64,000 nt of DNA from Ditylenchus dipsaci (lineage: Eukaryota; Nematoda; Chromadorea; Rhabditida; Anguinidae). Positions 35,300 to 47,748 of this stretch are shown piece after piece. The translations under genes and the position numbers were made by a program. The notes beneath the pieces were generated by a model that worked only from the letters and a program-made list of their open reading frames with translations, was not told the DNA's origin and ran no database searches. The stretch lies in NCBI GenBank assembly GCA_004194705.1, contig SADC01001387.1, positions 124,001 through 188,000 of the forward strand, read 5' to 3'. Every line of letters begins with the position of its first letter. Positions within the stretch are counted from its first letter, which is position 1.

Positions 35300-36080
35300 C
35301 CTGCTCATGCGTAGTAGTTCCAGGTATCTGCCTAGAAATTCTCTAAAATTCAAAAAAACTTGGTGTTTGCGGGTCATCTGCTCCTCTGAACCATTCGAGT
35401 TGAGATTTCTGCTCATGCAACTTTAATGGAGCAGATCTCGCCCATTTTCATTAGTGATCAATTTTCTTTTAAACTTGAAAGAAAGCGGAGATTATGGGCT
35501 TTCTAATGACATATTTTCGAGTAGTTTATAATAATTAAATGCAAACTTTTCAACCAAAATAAACAATTGTGTCATTGTTCAAAAACGCTGTTCAGACCTG
35601 AATATGAAAAATTACAAGTGATAAAGTCGTTTCTTTAATTATTATTGTATACTATGAGATAGAACAAGAAAAAATGCATCTGAAACTGCTTCAAAGTAAA
35701 AAAAAACAGGTCTCTGGAGTGTTTAGCAAGACTCTCAAAAAATCTTTGAAAAAACACTTTGACGTAAAACTTTTATTTTCAAACATTTTGACCTTCAATT
35801 CGGACACCGAATACGCGTTTAGCATAGTCGAAAAAACCTAACTTTAAACCTAACAATACACTGTAGCCCCTTTATTTCAAGCTTGAAAGCAAATTGATCA
35901 TAAAAAAAAACGGGCGAGATCTGCTCCATTCAAGTTGCATGAGCAGAAATCTCGACTGGAATGGTTCAGAGGAGTAGATGACCCACAGACACCAGCTTTT
36001 TCAAATTATTTTTTAACCACGGTGTTCAGCGAGAATTTCTAGGCAGGTACCTACAATTACTACGCATGAGCAGTGGAGTG
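35300..36080. mobile_element. Inverted-repeat element, arms about 170 bp
   Basis: CTGCTCATGCGTAGTAGTTC, GAGATTTCTGCTCATGCAAC and GGAGCAGATCTCGCCC are each repeated in reverse complement between 35895 and 36075. The loop is AT-rich with no open frame of note. Confidence 0.85.
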
Positions 36081-36495
36081 TTACGCCTCAAACTTTAGCA
36101 AGAGTTACAAAAACCGCTTATAAAAATACACAAAATAATAATCTGACTATTTAGTTAGCTGTAGTGATCTAACACACAAAGCGTAATTCAAACAAAGCTA
36201 GATGTGTAATTGCATGCATAACAAAACAGCCAAATATCTGTGGTCGGAAATGAATTGCTTTTCTGTGTGTTAGCTAGCAAATTATACCTTTAATAGCACA
36301 CAGGCACATCTTTTAGACAATAGTTTTGTGCGTTTATTTCGAGCTTAATATTTACCAAAATAATTTGACTTTTCACTCTCAAATTACTATGCTAATTCTG
36401 CGGTGTTAGGTCGGATATGTATTGAATCTTCTTTTTGCTAAATATTATTATTCGAGTGTTCTACTATATACTTGATATATACTTACATCTAAAAA

Positions 36496-39400
36496 ATGGT
36501 CGATCTTTGCAAAGAGTTCAAATTGTTAATAATTATGTTTGTCCAGTTAGCTATGCTACTTCTTATTAACCAAAATCAAGCTAAACTTAACTTTGTGCAG
36601 CGCGATTCTGATAAAAAGGTGGCTATTTTCAGACTTAACTAGGTTTCGGTACCAAATTGGTACTGGTTTGCTCCCCTTGCTGTTTTTTTTCAAACTTTTT
36701 TCAAAACAATCTTGCTTGAGAACACTGTTCTGAGCTCATTCCATATGTTTTTCAAAAATTTTAGTTTCGGTCACCACATTCAAGGAATGAGCTACAAACT
36801 GACACTAAATTTGCTTCATTGTGATCCAAAAAAGGCTGGAGTGCATTATATCGCCTCCTCCCAAAACAGCCCAAAAGCTTTCGGGGGCGCAGGTCACTTG
36901 GTGGCTTGCGGTTGAGATTGAGTTGAGAATAACGATTTCATAAATAAAAAATTTAAATTTTGACATTTGAAAAATTTAGGCTCGCCATATTTTTCACTCC
37001 AAAATGCATCCACACATGAAAGAAATGAAAAAAAAAAAAAGAGTTGGACAAAATTCGTGACCAAGTGATGACTCGTAAAAAAGATCAACAAAAACCAAGT
37101 GCATTGCTAGGCCACGCAATGGTATATTTTGGTCCAGTTTTTAATTGGAAAAGGGTCACTTTCTTAATTCAGCATCTAGAAAGGATGCGACGAGAAGAAG
37201 ATGGGGATGCTAGAATGTCTGAAGGAATTGAAGGAGTCAAAATGATAAACCAGCCTATACATGACTACATGTATCAAGTAAGCTTCTTTTACAAAACTAA
37301 TTTACAAAAAAATACCTGTAGCTAGCCATGTCTATAAACTTCAGAATTTAGAATTTTTGACTGAAATTTTGAATCAATGAAAAAACCTCCAAATATGACT
37401 TAGCCTCCATATGTTTCAGACCTAAAACCGTGTGATTTTTTAGATTAGTGTTAAAATTTGTTATCTTCAATTTTGGTTGAAAAAAATTAATTTGGGCTTT
37501 TATTACGGTTTGCTAATGCGAATCGTGGTGAAATAAGCCATTTTTCCTAAAAAAATCAACGAAAATTTTAATTAAACATTAAGAATAAAAATTTATTATC
37601 GTAAAATAACGAGTGATGTGTCAAACGGATCCTATCTTATCCTCTCTCTAACCGAAAAAAAAATACCTAGTCATAACAGCACGATTTGAAATAGTTATGA
37701 GCAAGAGAAATAGTTCAAAAAATTTAGGCTACCCTGTACTTTAGTCGAAGAGGTTGTATAATATGACACTAGTGCCAAAACTGTTTTCAAGAACTGATTC
37801 AAATTTGGTCGAGTTGTTTCTATTCACTCTATATAAAATTTGTGATAAAAAACTTTTTGAAATGTAAATTTATATGAATTTTTCTACCTTTATAGTGAAA
37901 TTTATAAATATATAATTTTTTTTTCTGAAAAATGAAGTATTTTACTTGCAGGGAGACATGTTGTTAGATTCCTATCAGACAGCTGAAATGATGAAAGATT
38001 TGAAAAGAACTAACAAAGAGGATGACTTCAGACCGAAATTCCCACCTAAGTTCCAACACATGCCAGAAATGATTCAGCCAAAAGCATCACCAAATAAAAA
38101 GTACTCGAAATTTGAAAAAAAGAACAAAGAACACAAAAGACAAAAGAGACAAGCTCAAACAGGAAGAAATTTTCCCAGAAATCAGTGGGACCCCAATATC
38201 CCCATTTCTTACTACTTTGAAAGTAGCTTAAGTAAGTTTTTGTTCTGACTGAATCTTACTTTCGACGGGATTCCCTCGATAACCCCAAAATTTCAAACCT
38301 CAAATTTTTTTAGATAACGAGGCCCGTCGAGTAATCCGCATGGCTGTTCAATTCTGGACGGAAAATACTTGTCTTTCTTTTACTGAAAATGGAGTTGGCT
38401 TCCCAAGAGTGCGCTTCTTTGCTGGTGGGGGATGTTACAGTCAAGTAGGCAAGGCTTTTCACTCCACTGAGCAAATGATTTCAATTGGGAGAGGATGTGA
38501 GCAGGTATTCTATACATTATTGTATTAACCATATACCTCTATTAATTCCATTCCTTAATTTATTTTTCATCATTTAGCTTTTAATTTTAGTTTCGTTTTC
38601 TTCTTGTCATGAAATACCTTAATTTTGTTACCTTTGTTGTCTTGGTCCCACTGTTATTCGGAAAAAAGGTAAAATGTCTCAAAATAAGGTTAAAAGGGTA
38701 TTTTCACGTTTCCTAACTGTAATCTTGAAGGAAATGGTCGACATGTAATTTTGGAAGAAATCTCATGAGCTTTGTAATGATGTATTAGGTTATATCTTCT
38801 CCTTTAAAGTTTATCTAACAATTTTATATTTGAGAAAAGGACGGAAAAAGATACGAAATTGCAATCGTATGGTAATTTTTTTTCGCATCCTTACTCTAGA
38901 CTGCGTAAAACTTTCGGCACTATATGTTCTATATATATGGACAGTCCTATAAATATTTTTGTCGCAACTGTAGTTACGTTAAGTCATTCCAAGCTGCCTT
39001 TAATTTTTTAGATATTTTGATAAAAATTGAATTTGTAGATCGTAATCTTACAATATTAAGAATTGTTTTTACGTCATAAAATCAAAATAAAAAAAACTTA
39101 AAGTTATTTTTCAAAAACGGCGTTAGTTTTGACAATATATACGTCCTTATTAGCCATTGACGCTTCGATCTACCACTCATTGTGGCATTTTTTGGAGTGA
39201 ATTGATGGTCCTTCTTAAATTTGAATTGTGCAGACCTTTAACTTTATAAGTTATGAGTGTAAAAAATGCCCGATCCGAAAAGGGAGGCATTAATTCAGTT
39301 CTATTTTGCTTTTAGCAACCTAGTTATTTAATTTTCTGCGCTATTGCGATATCCTCTACCCTAAAAACGTTAGCGTCATATTTCGCCCGCAAGCACAATC

Positions 39401-42400
39401 ACCCCCTCCTTTCCCAATAATTTTTACTGAATCTCAGACCCGTGAGCTTAGACTTAGACTCAGGGCCTAGATATTACTTACCAGTGCTTGTGTAAACCTC
39501 TTTCTAATTTTTTTGTCAATTTTGGAATGCATAACTAGTTGAGGTTATTAGATAAATATTAGGAATATTTAATTCTAATTTTAGTTTGGAATAGCAGCTC
39601 ATGAAATAGGCCACACTCTGGGGTTTTTTCATGGTCAGGCTAGAAATGACAGAGATGACTACGTGAATATAGTCTATTCCAATTTGAGCCCTCAAATGGC
39701 AACTCAATTTGCCAAACAAAGCTCTGATAACAACTACAACTATGGAATCAAGTATGACTACGGCAGCATCATGCATTATTCTGACAGTAAGAAATTTATA
39801 AAAAAACTGGTTTTTGAAACTAACTGACAGAGAAAGTACCCAAACTAATAATTTTAGGAAAAAATTGAGATTTAGCTGTTTTGCGCATTTTTATGAGGTT
39901 GATAAGTAAGTTAACGGACTAACCCTAACATTTTTTCAAAAAAATTTTCTTTGCAAAGCTATTGTAATTAGCTATTCTAGGTCTAAAATTGCCCGCTGAG
40001 CACAAATCTGTGCTCAGAAAACAGGAAATGACAACAACAAAAAAAATTAATCATTAAAATAATCACCATCAAAATTAACAACATTTCGCGACTTTTCAGG
40101 CAGCTTCACAATACCCTTAACAAAGAATCTAATGGGCTTGGAATCTCTTTGCAATTAAAAAAATCCTTTTGTCAACTTTTTTAATCTTCACGGTGATTTT
40201 GAGCACAGATTCGTTTTTTAGACCTAGAATGGCCAGTTTCAATAGTTTTGCAAAGAAAAAAAAATTTTAAAAAACATGTAAGGGTTAGTTTGCAAACTTA
40301 CTGATCAACCCATTACTATACTACGTAAGTTATGTCTAAATCTGTACTCATGGCTTAATTTTATTATTAAAAGCAGGAGAACATAGGGGCATCATGGTTT
40401 TGATAGAGTATGGAATCTTCCCACTTACTCTAGCGCAAAATTTTATTTTCGCCAAGGAAAAGCAACCGCTGAAATCGTGATACTTGACCTCTGAACACAC
40501 ACGTGATTTTAGCTGATTCTGCCACCAACAGGGTGACAATGCTGGCTAAAGAAAAAATTTATCAACACACAATGGGTAACAACGTGGCACCCTCATTTTT
40601 GGATGTTTACGAAATGAATATTTATTACAAATGCCTAGGTAATCATATTTTTAAAAATGTTTGCAATATTAGTAATATTATATTTAGACAATTGTCCCAA
40701 AGAAAGCAAATGCAAAAACAGCGGCTATAGACATCCGAGAAAGTGTGAAGAATGTATTTGTCCAACTGGATTTGGTGGAAAAGATTGCACTGAGATTTCT
40801 AAACCCGAAAACGGCCCTCCCGTTAATTGTGGCAGAACTGTAGAGGCAAGCAAGCATTTTATAAGGGCAAATTAAAAAAAAACGTATCATTCAAGAATTT
40901 CTTTCATTTTAAAATCATTGTATTTTTTAAAGTCGTTTTAGAAAATCGGTTCACACAGATTGTAAAATATCGTCCCCCATATTGTCCCAATTTTTGTCCA
41001 TAATGTTAAAAATTACTAATTTTTAATATAATCACTTTATTTTTTGGTTCATACTAATCCTGTAGTTTATCAGAAGAAGTTACAAAATTTTAAAAAAATG
41101 AGCAAAATTCTCATGCTTGATGCCAGCCGATGTGGCAGAACCCTCGATTATGGAGCACTTGATATCGATCGACACAGAAAATTTGTTTTTGCAAAGCTAT
41201 TCAGAATTGAATGATGTGCCAGAAAAAAAATTGTCGCAAACCTTCCTCAAAGATTTAAGCAACAATATCAGACACTGACATCATAAAAATTCGCGCAAAA
41301 ATCTATCGACGAATGCCGTATTTCCTATGATGTAAGCCCATGCTTCACTTTTCAATGTATCCAAACCTTAGAGAGAGGTTGAGAAATTGAAGAGGTAGGT
41401 TGAAAATACAAGCTTATGTTCTAATGTAAGCCCATATTTCTGGAAAAACTGTTTTTTTTAACTGTAGAGCCCCGAGCTTATATATTTCGATCCTCTAAAA
41501 ATCTTAAAACTAGAGATGATGACGGGACGGGACAATTCCGTCCCGTCCGTCAATTTTAGAGAATCGTCCCGTCCCGGAATCCCGCCTGGAAATTTTTTGA
41601 CACCTGTCCCGTCCCGGTGTTCCGTCCCGAAGAAAAATTATTTAAATTCCGTCTTGTCAATATTTTATGACTTTTTTTATGACTTATATTGATGACACTT
41701 GATGTTGTTGAAATGAAGAAAATATGTTTCGGAACCCGAAAAAGTAAAAAAATTTATGACTTATTATTATTTATGATTTATTATTAAATTTTTATGACCG
41801 TCCCGAAAATCTTCCCTGTCCCGGGGTCCCGTCCCGATATAAATTTTGACCTGTCCCGTCCCGCGTCCCGTCCCGAAATTTTCGAATTTGAATCCTGTCC
41901 CGTCCCGAAAAGCTAAAGGCATCATCTATACTTAAAACTGTAAATTAAAAATGGGCTAGACTATGAAATATTAGTCGAAAAATGGCAGGAAGGGGGGGGG
42001 TAGATGACAGTATGGGCTTCAATTTAAAACATCGCGGTAATTGAAAATCATTATTCCAACTTTTTTAATTCATACATTTTAGGCAAAAGAAAATTTTCAA
42101 GCTCTAACTGGCGGAGTTAGTGCAAGCACTGATTTTGGTCTTGCAGATCGCCATGCTACCTGTTTCTGGCACATTAAGGCAATCCCATTTCTTTTTGTAA
42201 AATGCTTATCCTGTCAACTGTAGTTTACAGGCTCCAAAAGGCATGCGAGTTGAGATCAGAGTGCGTTCTTTAAATGGTGCATGTGCTGACGGCTGCTTTT
42301 ATGGTGGCACTGAGATCAAAATCAAAGATTTTCAGCGTGTAGGAGCTAGGTCCGTTGAAACAAATTTCTTTCTTTGTTCCTTAAAATTTGGATTTTTCAA

Positions 42401-45400
42401 GGATTTGCTGCCGTTCAGACATTCGTCAACTGGGCATTCTGTTTAGTGAAGGCGAGTTGGCCATTGTGGGCGCTTTCAGTCAATACAAGAAGCAAGGTTT
42501 CACGGTCATTTATAGAGCAGGTATACGCAGCAAAACGTTTTAATCATACAAAAATTGGGTTATAACTTTTAAATTTTTTAAACAGTTTTCTGAAACCAAT
42601 TTTTCAAGTTTAGTAACCGTTTTTACGGAGAAACAAGGCTTTACCGTCCTCCACAAACCAGGCAGGTATTAATAATTTGGTGTAGGCAAGAAAAAAATCA
42701 TTTCTTTTTTCAATATTATCTTCACTTTTTATCCTTTTTCGTAAATCTTCAGAAGGTTATTTTTGAGCAAGTAATTTTTGTGATTTGCGCCCGAAACCAA
42801 CAAATCATGCATGAAATGAGCCACCTGGTGAACTTTTAAGTTAATAAGTAGCAGTGTTATTTTATATAGCTTAGAAACTCATTAAAAAAGAGTTATATCA
42901 CATATCATATTTTGAGTCGCTCTTAACATTTTTCCATGTTTTAGATGCGCTCAAGACGAAAAAGGGCAAATAAAAACTCTTGTGTTTAACCAAAACAAAA
43001 TTTTGAATGCCTTGGTCTACCAAGCTGGTTTTTATAAGATTCTAAATCGTCACAAATCGATTTGGGGGACCAATGCATCTAAAAATAATATTTTATTGTT
43101 ATCATAGGAGCACCCATACGCATGTTTTTTCGTCTTTAGCGCATCTAAAACATGGAAATATGTTAAAAGCAAGTTAAAATATGGTGGTTTGCAGGAGACA
43201 GTTGGAACGGTTCTCTTGTTAGTAATAGCCCAGCAAATACGATTGGTTTAAATTATTAATCCGAAAGTTCTGGCTCAATTGCAGTTTAGGCATCCTTAAC
43301 CACTTTAGGCATCCTTAAAAAGTTTAGGCATCCTTGAATATTTTAAAAATCCATAGAAAGTTTAGGCATCCAATGAATACTTTAGGCATCCATAAAAAAT
43401 TCGACTTTTTAGAAGTAGTCGAAAACCATTTTAAAGCAATTATTTTGCTGTAAAAAAACTAAAAAAGAAATTTCTATGGAACTTTGGCTGTAATGGGGTA
43501 GGAAGAAAACAAAAAAAATCCAATTATTTGAACCACTCTCTACCTAGTTTTTGGCTGTTTTACCATGTTTTCAACTGGGCCGTGGCAAAAATAGACTCTA
43601 TATGCATTTTATGGTCAAGAGTACATCTCGGAATCATGTCTAAGGTAGGTGAGTGCGCGCATCTCTAACTCTCAAGCCCCCTGCGCCCCCTTCGGGGGCT
43701 TGGGGCTTGGAGTTGAGATGCGCACACCCACATATCTTAGACACAAATCACTCGAAAGTGACTCTGGATGCATGAAAAAGCATGCATACCAGAGTTTATT
43801 TATGTGGTAAGCCCCAGTATTCAAAACTATGTTCAACATCTTTTTTTTGCTGGTCGGCCTCTTATTTAAGTGGCCCCTCTTTTGTTCCTTCCCCTCCAAA
43901 GAGCACTTTGTCCCTTTTTGAATTACTTTTCTAGTCTCTTTATACAAAAATATTACTTGAAATGGTTTCTAGACACTTTAAAAAACGTTATTTTAAGGAG
44001 GTATAAGCCAGAAGGTCCGTAAACATGCAGGTATAAGCAAGTAACTTTTTTTTATGGGGAAGGGTGGTCTGGTAACTGTTAGAGTAAAAGCAAGTAGCGC
44101 GAAATTTTCTGACATACTCTATACATGTTGTTATGGAATAAAGCTAAGGATGCCTAAAATATTTAAGGATGCCTAAACTTTTTAAGGATGCCTAAACTGC
44201 AATTGTACCAAAGTTCTTGTTTTTAATCGATAACACAACATTTTGAAGTCTTGCACTTTTAGTGGATCCTTCGGAGGTGCCCAGCGAAGGTACAGTAATT
44301 ATCCACTAGATTTGGGCAGCAATTCAAACACAGTTTCTCTCCCAGACAACCCTATTTCTTTGACTGTCAGCAGCACTAACATCAATAAAAAGAGTGCCAG
44401 TGGAACTATTAGTTTGCAAGTTAGCAACTGTGTGGACATAGCCACCAATTGTTACACCCTGCTGCATTTATGTGAAAACAATTTATATGTAAGTTTTGTA
44501 ATCTTTTAGCGTTTATATGATCAGCTAAAAATTAACTTTTTGCCCAGAAGATCATCCAAATGTTTTCGGTGCGTTACTTAACTAAGAGTCGCAAATAAGG
44601 AAATCCGGATAGTCGTTTCGTTTCGCGATGAATTGTTGGGTTTGACAGCATTTCTCGAACCACCTTCAAGATCTTTATTTTTTATAGTTTTTAGTCCAAC
44701 CTCTAAATAACGGATGCCAAGAGACCAGGGATTGGACAGAATTCTGATTTCTGTCTTCCGATTTTCGGCGATTTTTTTCTTCCAGGGCAACTTTTTATTC
44801 ATGTGTGTGTTTCCTGCATATACCGGACACGGTCACAATATCCCCGGGCACAATATCCCGCGGCCACAATATCCCGGACAAATTTTAATCAAATTCAAAT
44901 TATTTTCTCAGCAGGAAGCTACGAGTGGTAGTTTTATTTTGTACTTTAATTTTTATTAAGCCTAGTTTCTACGGCGTTAAGCGAATGTATCCACACCGAA
45001 TTCATCCACACACGGATTGATCCACAAAAATTTGTCGTTTTTATATTTTTCGTCTTGAAAAGTTTACATGTTAATTCAAACATTTTTCTATGATCCAACT
45101 TCAGGTCTTTTTGGATAATCCATGCACCAACTAAACCAAGTGGTCGTCCACTTGGCTCAAAAAAATTTACGTTTTCCATAATCTAAAACCGGTTTTGTAG
45201 ACTAATTCGGGCACGCCGAAGATGGTTTGATAATAGTAAAAAAGGGTTTTGTATGGTGTTTTTCGAGTATTGGGAAATAATTGATTTTAAGAAAGCTCGA
45301 TTTTATTAAAACTCAAAAAGTACCCTACGAAAAGGCATTTTACCACTATCTAAGCATATTCAGCATGCCCGAATTATTCCAGAAAACAGGTTGTAAATCT

Positions 45401-47748
45401 TGGAAACGTAAAAAAAAATTTAATTTTTTTAATCCAAGTGCACGACTTGGATTGGACGACCACTTGGTTTGGTTGGTTCAGACTGAAAAAATTCAGATTA
45501 AAAATCCCAAAAGACAGGTTCAAATAAGGAATAATAATAAAATAAGGAAACTAACTACATATCTGGATACAAGTGGTCAATCTGGATGTCCACCTGAGGC
45601 AAACTTTTATCATTATGTTTTGGCTACACAAAACTTTACATGCACTACTTTAGAACATCTTAAAATAGTTTGTAAGTAAAACAATGCCATTTTGGCGATT
45701 TTAGCAGAAATTAAAAAAACACCCTACAAAGTGTCATTTTACTGTGATAAAACCTTCTCTAGAATGATCGAATTAGAGCAAAAAAAAGTTTTGGAACCCG
45801 AAAAACATCAAAAAATTGCACCAGATGGACGACCACTTGGTTTGGTTGGTGGCTCTTTTAGTCCACAAAGATCCTGGTCAAATAGCTCAGAGGATTAGCG
45901 CACAAGTTAGTTATGGATTACTGGGATGATAAAATTGTTCTCATTGTTTGTTAATATTATATACTTCATGAATAAAGCAGTTCACTATTGTTCAATGAAA
46001 GCGCTTATGATTTTTTGGGAAATGACCAAGAGCCTCAGACTGATTGATATATATATCCCTGAAAATGAAAAAGTGTGCACTCAGAAAATTTGAACCACTA
46101 CATTTGTCCTGGGATATTGTGGCCGCGACTTTTTGTCTGTTTTACCATGTTTTTCAACATGGGACTTGGCAAAAATAGACTCTATATGCATTTTATGATC
46201 AAGTGTACTTCTCGGAATCATGTCTAAGGTGAGTGCGTGCGCGCATCTCTAACTCTCAAGTCCCCCGAAGGGTGCGCAGGGGGCTTGGGGGCTTGGAGTT
46301 GAGATGCGCACACCCACATACCTTAGACACAAATCACTCGAAAGTGACTCTGGATTAGGGATGGAACCCGACCCGACCCGACATTGTCGGGTCGGGTTTT
46401 GGCGAACTTGTAAATGTCGGGTCGGGTTTCGGGTTTATCGTCATAGTATTTCGGGTTTCGGGTCGGGTTACGGGTTTTTGGAAATTCTCGGGTCGGGTTT
46501 CGGGTCGGGTTCGTAAAAAACTTCGGGTTGTGAGTCGGGTCAAACCGACCAAAATGGGACCCTAAATCGAGCGGACTTTAAATCGATTGCCTTAAAAATG
46601 TCTTCATTTTTTTGCGGGGCTAAAAGGGTAAGAATTGCAAATCAGAAGCTTGTTCAACTATCTATTTTTGAATTTAGGACAAGGACAATCAAAACAAGAA
46701 AAAGGAATCATCGAAATAACATTGTTTATTCTTCGTCTTCCAACTCTCATTGATCATTCGACTGATATTCTGCGCAGTATGGCTTACGGAGACGAATGGT
46801 ACCACTCCCAGAACCTTATCATACCGTTCGAATGAATCTGTTATTCCATGGATAGTGATGCTGAAATTTCTTCATTCCATTATTATTCAAGAAAACTTAA
46901 ACTTTAGCTTTTTCGGGTTGAGCTTTATATGTCGGGTCGGGTTTCGGGTCGGGTTTGTCTGATTTCAAAGTCGGGTTCGGGTTTCGGGTTTTCGGAAATT
47001 GTCGGTCGGGTTTCGGGTCGGGTTTCAAGCCCAAAATCGGGTCGGGTCGGGTTAAAACCCGACTTCGGGTCGGGTCGGGTTCCATCCCTACTCTGGATGC
47101 ATGAAAAAGCATGCATACCAGAGTTTATTTATGTGGTAAGCCCCAGTATTCAAAACTATGTTCAACATCTTCCTTTCTGTTTAAAATAGGCTTCTTTTTG
47201 GTCCATTTCCGCCCTAATACGGCCCTAAATCCCTTCAAAAATGGTCAAAATGGTTACTTTTAGATGGCCACAAAACTCAATTTTTTATTTACCAGAACTC
47301 AAAAATAATGTCTTTTTCGAGCTTCTGAGGCGATTTTAGGGTACTTCTTGGGTCTCATCATGGCCAGGCCCTGATCCTAAGCCTATGAGTGTACGCCTAG
47401 ACTAAGCGAAAAAAATTATTAGCGAAAGTAAATGACACTAGCTTTATCGGGAGGGGTATATGACCCTAGCGACAAAAATTCGCTACATAGAAGTTCTTCA
47501 TGCTGAATGAAGATAACAGAATTGCTCTCAACTTTTTTATCTTAAAAAATTCATTATCCAGTAATTGGGCTGTATGTTTTAAAAATGAAAAAACTAGGTA
47601 GTAAAGCAATATATTACAGGAGAAACTAATGGAAAAGCAATGCAAACAGACGTGCATGAAATGTGCCGAAAGCACCACTAAAGAGAATCTTAGAGCCGCA
47701 TCTACCTCAATAACCACCGCCAAAAGAGCCAAAGGAGTAGCAGCTTAG
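36496..47748 (+). CDS. Secreted astacin (M12A) metalloprotease with EGF, CUB and ShKT domains
   Basis: Zinc endopeptidase acting outside the cell. Thirteen exons: 36496-36618, 36980-37277, 37952-38231, 38314-38504, 39585-39786, 40513-40638, 40688-40845, 42083-42178, 42231-42349, 42402-42520, 42614-42665, 44263-44488, 47620-47748; about 705 residues. A signal peptide ([20 protein letters not shown]) is followed by a prodomain with the zinc-blocking Asp in MYQGDML, and a furin-like HKRQKR site. The catalytic domain holds [19 protein letters not shown] and the Met-turn SIMHY. EGF-like: CKNSGY to [21 protein letters not shown] to GFTVIYRA. Sh[10 protein letters not shown] to CKQTCMKC, then a basic tail. 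All exon phases agree except exon 2, where A13 (from 37028) should be 12 or 15. Introns after 40845 and 42178 start with GC. Introns are stuffed with MITEs. Nematode NAS proteases remodel cuticle or matrix; the specific role is unknown. Confidence 0.9.
39894..40312. mobile_element. Inverted-repeat element in astacin intron 5
   Basis: GGTTGATAAGTAAGTT, ACTAACCCTAACATTTTT, CTTTGCAAAGCTATTG and ATTCTAGGTCTAAAA recur as complements on the right side (40220-40312). The centre has a second pair around GAGCACA. Confidence 0.75.
41511..41930. mobile_element. hAT-type MITE with GTCCCGTCCCG word arrays
   Basis: Exact 8-bp target duplication CTTAAAAC (41503-41510 and 41931-41938), as in hAT elements. 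Termini TAGAGATGATG and (complement) TATAGATGATG. Inside, both flanks iterate CCCGTCCCG. No transposase. Lies in the intron that begins with GC. Confidence 0.88.
42933..43155. mobile_element. Small hairpin MITE
   Basis: CCATGTTTTAGATGCGCTCA and AGACGAAAAA are mirrored by TTTTTCGTCT and TAGCGCATCTAAAACATGG. About 220 bp, in the long intron before exon 12 of the astacin gene. Confidence 0.8.
43276..44205. mobile_element. Inverted-repeat element with TTTAGGCATCC word arrays
   Basis: Left end CAATTGCAGTTTAGGCATCC, with the word TTTAGGCATCC iterated five times. The right end carries three complementary copies and closes CTGCAATTG. It encloses an R1 copy (43555-43850). About 930 bp, no coding capacity. 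Confidence 0.8.
44820..46130. repeat. Candidate element with ACAATATCCCGG words at both ends
   Basis: CACAATATCCCCGGG, CACAATATCCCGCGGC and CACAATATCCCGGACAAAT occur at 44833-44885; the complement ATTTGTCCTGGGATATTGTG lies near 46105. Between them the word TGGACGACCACTTGGTTTGG recurs three times (one inverted), with flanking homology. Open frames of 132 and 68 codons there reflect these repeats; no domain seen. Confidence 0.45.
46135..47175. repeat. R1 copy split by a hAT-type insertion
   Basis: The left part (46135-46355) ends GTGACTCTGGAT and the right part (from 47091) resumes CTCTGGATGCATGAAAAAGC. Removing 46356-47090 and one copy of the duplication restores a normal R1 sequence. Confidence 0.88.
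46356..47090. mobile_element. hAT-type MITE with GGGTCGGGTTT word arrays
   Basis: Exact 8-bp duplication CTCTGGAT (46348-46355 and 47091-47098). Termini TAGGGATGGAACCCGACC and (complement of right end) TAGGGATGGAACCCGACC. Both ends iterate GGGTCGGGTTTCGGG-type words for 150-200 bp. The middle (46560-46900) is ordinary AT-rich DNA without a transposase. Confidence 0.9.

Larger units (their letters stand above)
28640..36490. other. Long gene-poor repeat region
   Basis: No supported coding exon. It contains the listed palindromes and tandem repeat, plus pogo-like ends near 29125 and 29590-29612, a TACAGTTCAATCTCG terminus near 32608, a TACAGGGTGGCGC mariner-type end near 33383, a CCGTATTT half element (33585-33645), and a related TA-flanked MITE near 34428-34562. 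Segment 31260-31570 has higher GC and no repeat or frame that I recognise. Confidence 0.5.

Noticed and set aside
45281..45679. 132-codon plus-strand frame
   Set aside because: Overlaps repeated and inverted DNA words (GGACGACCACTTGG) shared by three places; best explained as repeat sequence.
46304..47189. Several Arg/Pro/Gly-rich frames on both strands
   Set aside because: They come from the GGGTCGGGTTT word array of the hAT-type MITE.
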